Source: Pirellulales bacterium
Lineage (GTDB): Bacteria > Planctomycetota > Planctomycetia > Pirellulales > JAIMBC01
DNA length: 50,165 bases
Direction of reading: 5' to 3'
NCBI GenBank assembly: GCA_023511675.1
Contig: JAIMBC010000006.1
Coordinates: 1-50,165 of the forward strand
Part shown: in pieces, positions 25,901 to 35,015 of the stretch
How positions within the stretch are numbered: position 1 is the stretch's first letter
Layout: every line of letters begins with the position of its first letter
Translations under genes and position numbers: made by a program
The notes under the pieces: generated by a model
What the model was told of the DNA's origin: nothing
Databases searched by the model: none
Seen by the model: only the letters and a program-made list of their open reading frames with translations

Positions 25901-28900
25901 TGGGGAGATGTCGGTGCGTGCCACGCCGCTGCTGGAGACGGTGCGCAGCTCGACGAGGGTGCTGCGGCGAATGAGCAGCTCTCCCTCTTGCAAGGCGGCG
26001 GCTTCCACGGCGAGTTGGGGGACGGAGATCGGCTCGAGCTGAGGGGGGCCGCTGTGTGCCAGGCGGGAAAGCCGTACCGTGAAGGATTCCTGATCGCGGG
26101 CCGGCTCGAGCAGGTCGACGGTCAGGCGCTGCTGGGGGCCGGCCGCGGCGGTTTTCCAGCCGCGGATGTTGCTTCCTTCGATGCCTTCCACGAGATAGCC
26201 GGCGGGTACCAAGAGGTCGAAGGTCTCGCGCTGGGCGCGGCGGAACTCGAGCGTCAGTTGCCAGGCAAGCCGCAGGCCGTCTTCTTGCACGTCGAACACG
26301 GCGCGGGAGCGGGCCGTGAGGCTCTGATCGACCGCGGCGGCCGCGACATGGGGCCGCCATTCCAGCGAGAGCAGCCCTCCCCCGCCCAGCACGCTCTCCA
26401 CGCGTTCGTCAGGGCGGGCCGTTTCCAGCACCGCCGTTGTCGCGGCACCGAGCCGCAGCTCGGTACCTGCCTGCGGGACAACAACGTCCAGCGCTGCGGC
26501 AATGGCAGCGGGTAGCTGGACCTGCACGCGCCGCCAGCCGCCGCGGCGTTCGGCACGCACGCGCATGCTGAGCTGCAAGCGATGACTGCCGCGCCCGGTG
26601 AGGTGAACCAGGAATACCGCGCCTTCGGGCAGGGCAGCGCGCGCACCGGCTGCCCCCTGTGGTTGCTGAGGGCTCGTCCATCTCTCTCCCCCCCCTTGTG
26701 CCTGCGGGCCTTGTTGTGCCTGGAGCGGCTGCTGCGTGTCGCCGGCCGGCAGGGCAACGCTCAGCCGAGCCGGTTGGCCGTCGAGCGTGGCTTCGGAGAT
26801 GACGGCCCCCGCCAGCGCCAGCGGCACGCTCACCAGACGGTCCACGAACACCTGGAGTTCCACGTCGCCCGCCACCACCAGATCCTCGGCATCCAGCAAG
26901 CGCAGTTCGTATCGCGAGCCGGCCAGGGCAAAATCGGCAGGAGGCTCCGGCTCGGTCAGCCGCCGCTCGGGATGGGCCAGATTCCACAGCTCCACGTACT
27001 TGTCGTAGGGGATCAGCAGCTTGTCGGCGCGCTTCCAGCCATCGGGGTCGGTCGGATCATACGGGATCAGCACGGCATCCTCCGGGACCTGAACCGGCGG
27101 CAGCGGATGCTCCTGGTTCTCGCTCTGCTGCGGCCCCTGAGCCAGGGCGGCTTGGCCGCTCGCCAAGGCCCCCAGCGCCATGCCGGCCAGCACGAGGGCC
27201 GCCAGACCACGTTCCGCATGACGCCGTGCATTCCAGTTGCCCACGCGGCGCGCCGCCGCCACTGCCAGATAGTACGGTACGAGCAGCGCGGCAGCGTAGA
27301 ACGCCAGATCGCAGGGCTGGGCGGCCTCGGCGCTCCAGCCCGCCACGATGGGCAGGGTGCCCGAGACGGCCAGCACACTCAGCACCAGCCACTGCTTGGC
27401 CGCCGCGGAGCGCCGCGTAATGGCCAAACCGGCCAGCAAAACGGCCGCCGCCACTCCCCAGGCCAGCGGTTGCAATCGCCGCCCGTCCACCATGGACAGC
27501 TCCAGCCGCGGCTCCGCACCCAGGCTTTCCAGCGTGACCAGCGAACCGGATTGATCGATGTCGATCTTGAGGCTGCGCACGCCCTCGAGTGCCCAATCTG
27601 GGCTAGCGGCTTGCCTTGCCGGTCCCGCTGTGCGCTCCTCTCCCGCCTCGGGCGGCGTCTCCGTGGATGGCGGCTCGGCCCCTTCAGCCTGCTCTGGACC
27701 CTGGTCGGCAGCGGCCGCGCTGTCTGCCTCGTCCATGGCTTCCGTTTCTCGACGCGCCTCGCCTTTGAGCGCAGACCGCGGCGCGGGACGCTGCGGCAAA
27801 TCGCTATCGCGTGCCAACTCGCCGGCGATGTCCTCATGAGCTTCCGACGCGCCCTCCTCCGCAGCCTCATCTAGGGCCGCCCCCACGGACTCCTCCGAGC
27901 GGGCGACGCCGGGACTGGCGGCATACCGTGCCCTCGCATCCCTCTCCAGCGGCCTGCCCGCCTGACGGGTACTTACAGCACTCAGCCAATGCAGAGGGCG
28001 GATGCGGTTTCCCAGGGCCCAGAGTGCCTCCACCACGCGCCACGCGGGGGAACTGGGCTCAAGCGGCCGGTTCAAGAACACCGTGCCGTCGTTGGAGACC
28101 ACCTGCATGCCGGTGGGTACATACACGTGCCACACCAGGTCTGCCAGCGGCACCTCTTCCGAACTCTGCTCGCCGCTGCGCACGTGCAGGCGGGGGGCCT
28201 CCAGAACCAGCGTGCCCGCAGCACCTACAGCCGGTGTGGGCGTGGCGAACACAAATTGCACGTCTCGCAGTCGATCGCTGCCCACGGCTGGCAGGCTGAT
28301 GAGCAGACTGCCCTGTTGCCGAGCCGGGGCGCTCGCTTTGCCGTCCACGTGTGCGGACCAAAGTACAGAGCCGGCGGGAAGACGCAGTTCCAGCACATCC
28401 GCCTTGGTACGCAGCAAGAAGCGTGCGGCAGTTTGTGCCTGGCCGGCCGATGCGGCCACGGTGGCTAGCTCAGCCCGTTGCACAATGGCCAGCGGTAGCG
28501 CGTAGCCGCTGGGCCGCTCGGCCCGGATGCGCACCTCCGCGGGCGGGCCGACGTAGGCGAACGCCCCCAGCAGCCGTTTGCCGGGCAGGTACTGGGCATC
28601 GACCAGCTCGCCCACATCGACCTTGCGGGGATGGGCCAGCAGCATCACATCCAGCTCTGCGCTCGTCTCCACGGCCACCAGGCCCGACTGATAGGCAACC
28701 GCCTCGGCCTGAGGCAGCGGCAGGGCCAGGTCGGCAAGCCGCGATGGTGGCAGCGGCTGTTCGAAGTCTACGGCCAGTCGGATCCTGCCGCTGCGCGGCT
28801 GGTCGAGCAGGGCCACCCAGCGACGTGCGCCCTCGGCCGCTTCGCTGTAGAACTCGCGGATCACCAGGCCGTCCTGCCCGGCAAGCGCCAGGGCCGTAGG

Positions 28901-30904
28901 CGTCTGCTCGGGAAGCAGAAAGCTCACTCGTCGCGTGCGGCCCGCGGTCACGTCGAAGGCCAATTCGTAGTGCGCCGCCAGACTATCGGCATCGACCCGC
29001 ACGAAAGACCAGGCCCGCGCAGTGACGCGCGGCAGCTCGCGCTCCACCGCCAAGGTGGCGGAGTAGGGAACCGCATCGTACCGGTAGGCCAGATCCGTGG
29101 AAACCCCTTCCAGGCCCCAGCGGGCCTTGTCCGCTTCGTCCAGGGGGGTGAGATTCTCCATGGCTTCGGGCCGCACCAGCAGGTCGTCCTGGGTCGCTAC
29201 CGCCAGCGCTCCGGCCTCGCTTGCGGCGCCTGGAACTGTGAAGGCGGGGAAGGCCAGCGTGGTGCTGTTCCAGCCCCCATACCAGGCCTCGGGCGTACTG
29301 GCCGCCTGAAAGTACACCCGGCGCGTCTCACCGGGCGGCACGGCCGTGCCCAGCTTGATCCGCAACCGCGGGTTGCCATCGGCCGTGGCCACCGGCTCAA
29401 ACGCCAGCGGCTCCCCCCCCTCGCCTGTTACCTCGCTGACCTGCCAGCCGGCAGGCACGTTCAACTCGAACGAAAACAACTTCTCCACGGCAGGCAAGAG
29501 CGCTACTCCCCCACGGACGTGCAGCCCGCTATCCGCCAGCGTGAGCAGCACATTGGTGGTCACGTGCAACCTGGCCGGCGGGCGGCGGAAGGCAGCCCGC
29601 AGGCTGAACTGCGGTTGGGGCGCATAGTAGGCCGCCACCGGTACCAAAGGGGGGCCATGATCGTGCGTCACCAGCGATACCGGCAGCGTGTGGGCCAGCA
29701 CGCCCGTATCAATCGGAAACAGGCCCTGCGGACGGATCGCCTCGGCTGCCAGCAACGTGTCGGCCAGCAAGCCGACCACAGCTACCTGTCCGGCGGTTTC
29801 GAGGGGAATGAGCCTGGGCAGCTCCCAGGCGTCAAGCGCGGCGGCCGAGCGTACGGCGCGGATATTCAGAGACAGCCGGCCGCGGGCAGGTTCTCGCAGC
29901 CGCGCCTCCAGCACGGTGGGGGGCGGCACGCCCGGCTCGGGGGGCGGAAGTTCGATGGGCAGCGCCACGTCGGGCGGCAGGGGTTGCACACTCCATACCG
30001 CGATCTCCGGCGCATCGCAGTCGGTGACTTCGAATCCAGCCGGCACGAGCAGCCGCAGCCGCTCCACCGCGCCGAACAGCACCGAGAACGAGACCGTGGC
30101 GTGCAGCCGCTCATAGGCGGGCGTGACCTCGTCGATGATCACGCCGCGGGCTACCAAGGCGCGCTCCTCTTGCAACTGCCGATTGTTAAGAGACATCACC
30201 AGGGCCATTTCGCCTTGCTGGGGCAGCAGCTCCAGCCGCGTGAACTCCCCGCCTGCATCCACCTCGCGCGATACGACCTGGGCGCCCGATCGCACTTCGA
30301 TGCTGCCGGGAACGGTGAGTCGCAGCCGGGTGGCGGGCGGCGTGGGCAGGCGGCATTGCAGCGTTTGCATGGCGGCACTGGTGCTGACCGGGACCAACAG
30401 TTCCAACTCCAGGCGGCGGCGGCCCGGGCCGGTGACAAACAGGCGGTGGCGGCCCTCGCTGTCCAATCCCAGCGGCGCCCCGGCGCCATCGAGCCGGCAG
30501 GAGCGGACGGCCAGTCCGGAGAGGTCCAGTTCCACCGTCTGCAATCCGGGCGAGGGAACATCGACCACCAGGCTGCCGCGGATGCGTGCTCGGCCCGTTT
30601 CAACCAGGGCATCGTAAACGGCCTCGACAATGGCCGCCGGCTGCTGGCTGTGCACCTGGGCAGCGCGGGCTGCCCGCGCCAGCAGGTCTTCGTATTCCTC
30701 GCGCGCCAGGTACACGCGCCGCGGACCTTGTTGCAACACCACGTTCAGGTCTTCAAAGGGTACAAAGATCTCGCGCAGCAGCGGCTGAGGCCCATCTGCC
30801 ACAGCCGATACCCCGGCGAGACAGGCCAACCAGATGGCGGCCCACAACCGAAGCTTGAGCTGCGTGCATGCGCTCCTCTGGTTCCACGGATCGTGGCGGG
30901 TCAT
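22970..30904 (-). CDS. Giant secreted/membrane protein, fusion of two IPY-ELW modules
   Basis: A 2644-residue protein of unknown function. Residues 1-38 look like a signal peptide (LRLWAAIWLACLAGVSAVADG). Module A begins with REIFVPFEDLNVVLQ and VYLAREEYEDLLARAA at 44-79 and runs through long beta-rich domains to about 1000. An acidic, low-complexity linker (about 1000-1100) and three to four hydrophobic segments (about 1143-1257) follow. Module B then opens with LLIPYDKYVELWNLAHPE near 1290 and continues with the same kind of beta-rich sequence. A Gln/Gly/Pro-rich linker (about 2390-2520) and two or three C-terminal helices (2560-2640) end it. No enzyme motif is recognised. Its ATG overlaps the stop of the preceding paralogue by four bases. 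It is probably anchored in a membrane with huge periplasmic parts. Confidence 0.85.
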   Translation of the reverse strand: MTRHDPWNQRSACTQLKLRLWAAIWLACLAGVSAVADGPQPLLREIFVPFEDLNVVLQQGPRRVYLAREEYEDLLARAARAAQVHSQQPAAIVEAVYDALVETGRARIRGSLVVDVPSPGLQTVELDLSGLAVRSCRLDGAGAPLGLDSEGRHRLFVTGPGRRRLELELLVPVSTSAAMQTLQCRLPTPPATRLRLTVPGSIEVRSGAQVVSREVDAGGEFTRLELLPQQGEMALVMSLNNRQLQEERALVARGVIIDEVTPAYERLHATVSFSVLFGAVERLRLLVPAGFEVTDCDAPEIAVWSVQPLPPDVALPIELPPPEPGVPPPTVLEARLREPARGRLSLNIRAVRSAAALDAWELPRLIPLETAGQVAVVGLLADTLLAAEAIRPQGLFPIDTGVLAHTLPVSLVTHDHGPPLVPVAAYYAPQPQFSLRAAFRRPPARLHVTTNVLLTLADSGLHVRGGVALLPAVEKLFSFELNVPAGWQVSEVTGEGGEPLAFEPVATADGNPRLRIKLGTAVPPGETRRVYFQAASTPEAWYGGWNSTTLAFPAFTVPGAASEAGALAVATQDDLLVRPEAMENLTPLDEADKARWGLEGVSTDLAYRYDAVPYSATLAVERELPRVTARAWSFVRVDADSLAAHYELAFDVTAGRTRRVSFLLPEQTPTALALAGQDGLVIREFYSEAAEGARRWVALLDQPRSGRIRLAVDFEQPLPPSRLADLALPLPQAEAVAYQSGLVAVETSAELDVMLLAHPRKVDVGELVDAQYLPGKRLLGAFAYVGPPAEVRIRAERPSGYALPLAIVQRAELATVAASAGQAQTAARFLLRTKADVLELRLPAGSVLWSAHVDGKASAPARQQGSLLISLPAVGSDRLRDVQFVFATPTPAVGAAGTLVLEAPRLHVRSGEQSSEEVPLADLVWHVYVPTGMQVVSNDGTVFLNRPLEPSSPAWRVVEALWALGNRIRPLHWLSAVSTRQAGRPLERDARARYAASPGVARSEESVGAALDEAAEEGASEAHEDIAGELARDSDLPQRPAPRSALKGEARRETEAMDEADSAAAADQGPEQAEGAEPPSTETPPEAGEERTAGPARQAASPDWALEGVRSLKIDIDQSGSLVTLESLGAEPRLELSMVDGRRLQPLAWGVAAAVLLAGLAITRRSAAAKQWLVLSVLAVSGTLPIVAGWSAEAAQPCDLAFYAAALLVPYYLAVAAARRVGNWNARRHAERGLAALVLAGMALGALASGQAALAQGPQQSENQEHPLPPVQVPEDAVLIPYDPTDPDGWKRADKLLIPYDKYVELWNLAHPERRLTEPEPPADFALAGSRYELRLLDAEDLVVAGDVELQVFVDRLVSVPLALAGAVISEATLDGQPARLSVALPAGDTQQPLQAQQGPQAQGGGERWTSPQQPQGAAGARAALPEGAVFLVHLTGRGSHRLQLSMRVRAERRGGWRRVQVQLPAAIAAALDVVVPQAGTELRLGAATTAVLETARPDERVESVLGGGGLLSLEWRPHVAAAAVDQSLTARSRAVFDVQEDGLRLAWQLTLEFRRAQRETFDLLVPAGYLVEGIEGSNIRGWKTAAAGPQQRLTVDLLEPARDQESFTVRLSRLAHSGPPQLEPISVPQLAVEAAALQEGELLIRRSTLVELRTVSSSGVARTDISPELAAQTHEISPLGLLPYEAYRFQRVPFELSLAGRLAEERNRAALQTVLRIAERDRSAETRISLQVLGRPVYQVAVAIPQEFEVEEVAAPGRYQWSVEEQAEQKRLTVLLAAGQAGTFELLIRGRLGQPGAAAQVLLPRFEVLGAETQEGELVVEADPALDIRPAELQGCEPVLLGTVLPWLAEEQQPLARLAFRHRGAAYGGTLALSARQPRIVARTVINLRVTDRAVEETILIDYTIREAGTRELVFLLPQALREARISVPLLRQKFIEPAVGQEAMLRVRLELQDDVAEQVRVLIEHDRALSPGPQHVPFVTLVGATHELGFVALESAGRDEVVVDETAGIEPLLPAQREWQALAALLPGNLTQAWLWRPGPAQPSLRFHVQDRNLVETAGARIGLAETVLVLDAAGAFRAQQTYWVDNRTEQYLELALPAGVVLWSARVAGEAVKPALMPANPALAPSGEQVRIPLVKTAEGERDFQVVIKYGGKLASLHAGARVSFPLVRTVNIQVELSQVRLWLPPDFRWLAFGGSMRRVEDPAELEAGLLSYRRKELERLASVAERSPSQFGKVRASSFVAACANDLQQLAVQLQGRLGNAAVRLEHEAAQRALQQAAQLQQAANEYGDETLLNNRDQLLALFRDQHHRRARDLVHLAGENWTAEHLQAAAAGAFDLRWLANNALAGSPTETFLLATEAAPPGKSRAADKDRLPADLPAAPEVVREEERQQVFEDTKKGGERSGGSLDDTRHQLRRYQQRLAQQQAPAQTLDDAEPSNGPGSTQPYPSQGGYAFGAGRLPAGMAGGGGQAGELGAPPGADAMPPGDVADQQVLREGREEAAASAPPTASLGMAPPAGSLASLDVELARRGTEFLFTTPRGDIEITARPLPQALLDRGSRLAGLLLLLAAGLAAYRLAGPVWRAIASSRLLTWLLLLASLAAWCGGLLPLYALIAFGMAATLLVRQVFARRKTHALTVAAE

Positions 30905-33900
30905 GGCTGGCCTCCTTCCTGCTCTGCCGAGCGATCGTCTTGTTTGGCTGCGGCTTCGCCCTCCCCTGCGGTTGGGCCGGCATCGCCCTGTGCTTCGGTT
31001 GGGCGAGCTTCGCCACTGCGTGGCGCGAATGGCACGCCTGCCTCAGCAGGCGCGCCGGCTGCCGGCGCAAGTTGCTCCTGGCTACCGGCACGCCCTTCAC
31101 TGGCCGCACTGGCAGCGGATGCCGCACTCTGGGCTCGCACGGTCCAGCTTGGCCGCCAGCGGGCCAGCCCTTGCGCCCCCCACACCGCCGCCACCACCAG
31201 CACGCCCGCCCCGAAGACAGGATCCAGCACCTGGCGTGCGAAGGTGGGTAAGAACACGGCCGCCAGCACCACCGCCGCCACTAGGCCCCCCACCACCAGC
31301 CACCGTTGGGACATGGGACGTCGCGCCAGCACAATGCCCAGTACCCCCAACACTGCCAGGACAATGCCAGCCAGCACGCGTTCCTCCATGCGCACCAGCC
31401 TCAGCCTGCTGCCCACCGTGGCGTCAGGCTGGAGGGCAGAAAACAGGTACGGCGTGCCATCGACGGGGAATCCCTGCAACACCGTCCAGGAACTGGACGT
31501 GCCCTCGGCAACCCAGGCGAGCAGCTCCGCGTCGTCTTTGGAGGGCAGCGGCTGGAAGCCCTGGGGAAAGTGCCATTGCCAGATCTGCTCGTCGGTCCAG
31601 TTGCCGCGGTATCCCAACAGGGCCTGTTCCTGGGGGACGTAGGCCGCAAGATAGACTTTCTGCACGGCCGGTTCTTCTGGAAACTCTGCCAGCACCAGTT
31701 CACTGCCGCTGCCGGGTACGGTATAGCGCACGTCGAGCAAGAAGGGCTGGTTGGGATCGAGGCCCACCAGCGGTACGAGGTAGGACTGTTGTGCCCCACG
31801 CTCCAGCGGTACGGGACGGCCGTTGATTCGCAGCGGATCCGTATCGAATTGCGCTCCGGCCGGCAGCACCAGGGCCAGCCGTTGTCGCGCGCTGCGCAGC
31901 CGGTACGCCGCCTGCACCGCCACGCGGTCGCTGCGGGTGATCACCATCCGCACCACTGCCCGCTCGATGCTTGTCCGCTTGACCTCTTCCAGCTCGTAAC
32001 GGGTGGCCAAGACCGCCAGTTCCCACGCATCGTGGAACTCGAAGGCCCGCGCCGCATCGGCCACCTGGATGCCGCGCATCAAGTCGTGCTGCGGGTCGAT
32101 CGGGCGCAGGCCCTGCGGCTTGCCGGAAGGTGCCACGTCGACGGTCTCGGAGCGCGCCAGCACCACCTGCCCCCAGGCGCGGTCCACATCTCGCGGCAGT
32201 AGCCGCGGCAACATCAGCTCAATGGACTTGCCCACTTCCAGCGCTTCGTTCTTCTGCTCCCAGGCAAGCTGTAGCTGCACCTCGCCGGCCAACTCCGCAT
32301 CTCCCTCGAAAACGAGGGCCACATACCCCTCGGCCACGTCGGGCGGCTGGGGATCCAACCGGCGATCGCGCAAACTCGCCGTCTGATGACGCACCTGATC
32401 TGCCAGGGCGGCCGGCACGTCGATCCGCAGCGACTTCACGCCGCTGTAACGCACCGTGTAATAGAACGTGGCCTCGAACTGCACCAAGCCCGGCTCCACT
32501 CGCGCCACCAGCAACTGCGCGGCCGTGATCTGCGGCCGGCGCCGTTCGGCCGCCAGGCTCAGGCTGGTGGCCCCCCGAGAAAAGGCATAGGCCAGCACCG
32601 CGCGCAGCTCGCCAAATCGTCCGCCCGCCGCCGAGGCGATCCCCGCCATGGCCTCTTCGACCGTCTGCGGCGCCAGCCCAAGCGTCTGACCGGGCGTCAG
32701 CCGCAAGGCCTCGGAAGCGTAGACCAGCAGCCGTCCGGCCGTGCGTTCGAGGCGCTGTGGCGCCAGCCGTGGCAGCCGCAAGTCGAACGTGGAGGCCATG
32801 CCGGTGGGCAAGAGCAGGTTGGGGTCGTCCAGCCGCCGGCCAAACTCGACGAGCAAAGCGGCGCGGCCCAGTGCCTTGCGCGCCAGGTTGATGATCAGCC
32901 GGTCGTTCCCCTCGCCCGTGAGGTGGAACGAGTCGACGGCCAGCGGCTCCGCCCCATCCATGGAGTGGCCGCGCACGTCGCGTATCTCAAAGCCCGCTGG
33001 CACCTCCAGCTCCAACTCGAAGATGCCGGCCCGCTCGACCGTCACCACGGCCGAGAGCCTGAGCGTAAGCTGGGCTGGCTCCAAGAAGGCCTCGACCAGC
33101 TCCACCGCGGAGACCTGGGGACTGAGCTTCTCGATCCGCACCGCCAGCTCGAAGGGCAGCACGGCATAGCGAAAGGCATGTGCCCAGTTCGCGCCGCGGA
33201 GATTCTCCGGCAGCTCGGCTGGGTCCACGCGCAGCAGGCCGGACTCTCGCTGCGGCTCGGCACGGAGACCTTCTGCCACGTTGACCAGCACAATCCCTTG
33301 CTGCCGCCCCACGTTGCGGGCCTGAACCACGGGGACCGTCATCTCGCCCGCCGCCCCCTCAAAAAACGCTTCCAGCTCGACGGCGAGCGATTGCCTGCCT
33401 TGCGCCGGATCGAACAGCGCCACGGTAACCACTTGCCGCTCCCCTTCCGCTTCAACCTGCCAGGAACGCACATTGGGATCGAACACATTCACCACCCGCT
33501 GGCCGGCGGGCACCTCCAGCACCAGCTCGGTAAGCTGCGCGCGGCTGATCTGATACTCCAGCCGCGCCGTGGTCCGCATCACGCCTTCTGACAGATAGAC
33601 CAGGTGCTGTGCCTCAACATTCGCCAGGGCGGCCAGCCCTGCGGCGCCCTCGCTGCGCGGCGTCCAGTCGATAGACACCTGCGGCGCCGCCCCCACGAAC
33701 GCCAGCAACGTGGTGCCTTCTGCCGGCACCTCTGCCGGCGGCTCGCCCTGGCCCACATCGGCACCACCGTCCAAGAGCGTGGCCGCGATCAAGGGCTGAA
33801 TGTTCACCTTGACGCCGGCATCCGGTACGCGGATCCGCCAGCGATTTACAGGCGCCTGCGGAGCCAGAAAAGAAACGCTGTTGCGGCCCGGCGCACGGTC

Positions 33901-34539
33901 AAAAGCCTTGGCGTACGTGAGCGTCAGCTCCAGCTCGCGCGGCCGCTGGGCTGGATTCTCAACCACCAGCACGTATCCCTGCTCTGGCCGGAAGGCGAGT
34001 CGCGCCGGCTCATCGCCGATACGCGCCGAGAGGATGGCGGCATCTGCCAAGGCCAGGGCCACCTCGTTCCATCCCTCGGCAAGCAGTTCGACCCGCAGCC
34101 GAGCCTCTACCCGCACCACGTCGCGTTCCACCACCGCCGTGCTGTCGATCTCCCGAATCAATGTCGCTACGGGAGGCCGGCTTTCAGGCACTGCCTGCAC
34201 CGCCGCCTGCGCTGCACGCCATAACTCTTGAAACTTCTCATATGGCAGAAAAACCCCACGGCCCTCTTTCTCAAACACCTCCCGTAGTTTGCTGTAGGGA
34301 ATGTAAATGGTCTGCTCGCGCCACGGCCGCTGTTGCGCGTGAGGGGGATCTGCCGGATCTGTCGGGTGGGAAGGATCAGAGGGATCGGTTGTGGCGGCCT
34401 GCGTGCCGTGATCGGCAGGTTGGGAGTCTGTGGGCTGCGCCGGCTCGTCTTGCGGCGGCTGGCCCCACGCCAGGAACGCCAGATGGCAAGCGAGCAGCAA
34501 CCCCACGCACCGCAGCAAGAACCGGCAAAGAGATTTCAT
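30901..34539 (-). CDS. Large secreted/membrane protein with a single IPY-ELW module
   Basis: A 1212-residue paralogue of each half of the next gene. From the ATG at 34539: signal peptide at 1-26 (CVGLLLACHLAFLAWG), a disordered linker with a DPSDPSHPTDPADPP repeat at 52-66, then IYIPYSKLREVFEKEGRG and VFLPYEKFQELWRAA at 78-110. A long series of beta-strand segments with few cysteines follows, and three hydrophobic helices at about 1053-1123. The tail is disordered. The IPY...ELW entry motif is one I associate with planctomycete proteins of unknown function. The architecture (signal, ectodomain, C-terminal membrane bundle) suggests a scaffold or surface protein. I do not assign a role. An in-frame start 14 codons earlier is less likely. 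Confidence 0.85.
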   Translation of the reverse strand: MKSLCRFLLRCVGLLLACHLAFLAWGQPPQDEPAQPTDSQPADHGTQAATTDPSDPSHPTDPADPPHAQQRPWREQTIYIPYSKLREVFEKEGRGVFLPYEKFQELWRAAQAAVQAVPESRPPVATLIREIDSTAVVERDVVRVEARLRVELLAEGWNEVALALADAAILSARIGDEPARLAFRPEQGYVLVVENPAQRPRELELTLTYAKAFDRAPGRNSVSFLAPQAPVNRWRIRVPDAGVKVNIQPLIAATLLDGGADVGQGEPPAEVPAEGTTLLAFVGAAPQVSIDWTPRSEGAAGLAALANVEAQHLVYLSEGVMRTTARLEYQISRAQLTELVLEVPAGQRVVNVFDPNVRSWQVEAEGERQVVTVALFDPAQGRQSLAVELEAFFEGAAGEMTVPVVQARNVGRQQGIVLVNVAEGLRAEPQRESGLLRVDPAELPENLRGANWAHAFRYAVLPFELAVRIEKLSPQVSAVELVEAFLEPAQLTLRLSAVVTVERAGIFELELEVPAGFEIRDVRGHSMDGAEPLAVDSFHLTGEGNDRLIINLARKALGRAALLVEFGRRLDDPNLLLPTGMASTFDLRLPRLAPQRLERTAGRLLVYASEALRLTPGQTLGLAPQTVEEAMAGIASAAGGRFGELRAVLAYAFSRGATSLSLAAERRRPQITAAQLLVARVEPGLVQFEATFYYTVRYSGVKSLRIDVPAALADQVRHQTASLRDRRLDPQPPDVAEGYVALVFEGDAELAGEVQLQLAWEQKNEALEVGKSIELMLPRLLPRDVDRAWGQVVLARSETVDVAPSGKPQGLRPIDPQHDLMRGIQVADAARAFEFHDAWELAVLATRYELEEVKRTSIERAVVRMVITRSDRVAVQAAYRLRSARQRLALVLPAGAQFDTDPLRINGRPVPLERGAQQSYLVPLVGLDPNQPFLLDVRYTVPGSGSELVLAEFPEEPAVQKVYLAAYVPQEQALLGYRGNWTDEQIWQWHFPQGFQPLPSKDDAELLAWVAEGTSSSWTVLQGFPVDGTPYLFSALQPDATVGSRLRLVRMEERVLAGIVLAVLGVLGIVLARRPMSQRWLVVGGLVAAVVLAAVFLPTFARQVLDPVFGAGVLVVAAVWGAQGLARWRPSWTVRAQSAASAASAASEGRAGSQEQLAPAAGAPAEAGVPFAPRSGEARPTEAQGDAGPTAGEGEAAAKQDDRSAEQEGGQP
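34342..34386. repeat. Degenerate GGATC-type tandem repeat inside a gene
   Basis: A run of imperfect 8-9 base units built on GGATCNG codes for the DPSDPSHPTDPADPP segment of the 1212-residue protein. A related non-coding run is present at 43584-43638. Confidence 0.55.
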
Positions 34540-35015
34540 GGTATCCAAGTCTCCACATGTGCTCGGCCGCTTGGCGTGCAAGTCTACGGCGCGGCGAGGC
34601 TTGTGTCTGCGGCCCAGCCTGCGGCATCAACGCACAGGCAGCACGTGGCAAATCGCAGCCACGCACCTGGCACGAACGGCCAGCGGCGACGCCGATGGTG
34701 CTCCCAGCTATAGACGCCCGACGGCCAGATTAAGTTCTACGGCACTGCCCCGGCTGTTACATGCCGGTGACCGCCCGGGGCAGCTCTTACCCGACGAGGC
34801 GGCGTGGGATCTCCCGTGAACGCACCGCATCATAGCGCAGGCGGCTTTTCTCCCGAGAGGCGGCGTGGCGCATCCTACGTGAGCCTGTGCGGTCCTGGCC
34901 GCTGGGTTGTGCATGCGTCCGCTCTGGCGGGTTCGCGCCGGCTGTACGCCAGACTCGGGCCAGCGCCACGATTGTCAGCAGGCGGCCCGGGGCGAGGTTG
35001 TTGCTGGTTCTCGTT
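34540..35015. other. Intergenic region upstream of the giant genes
   Basis: No gene in these 476 bases. Two imperfect direct repeats of about 31-33 bases, sharing GAGGCGGCGTGG and a CGTGA further on, lie at 34790-34820 and 34852-34884. This is the likely promoter and leader region of the two giant genes, but I find no good pair of -35/-10 hexamers. Confidence 0.45.

Noticed and set aside
28631-31642. A 1003-codon open frame on the plus strand, antisense to both giant genes
   Set aside because: It runs opposite to well-supported coding sequence across their junction, is rich in Arg, Gln, Gly and His with no family motif, and is the expected by-product of GC-rich third positions.
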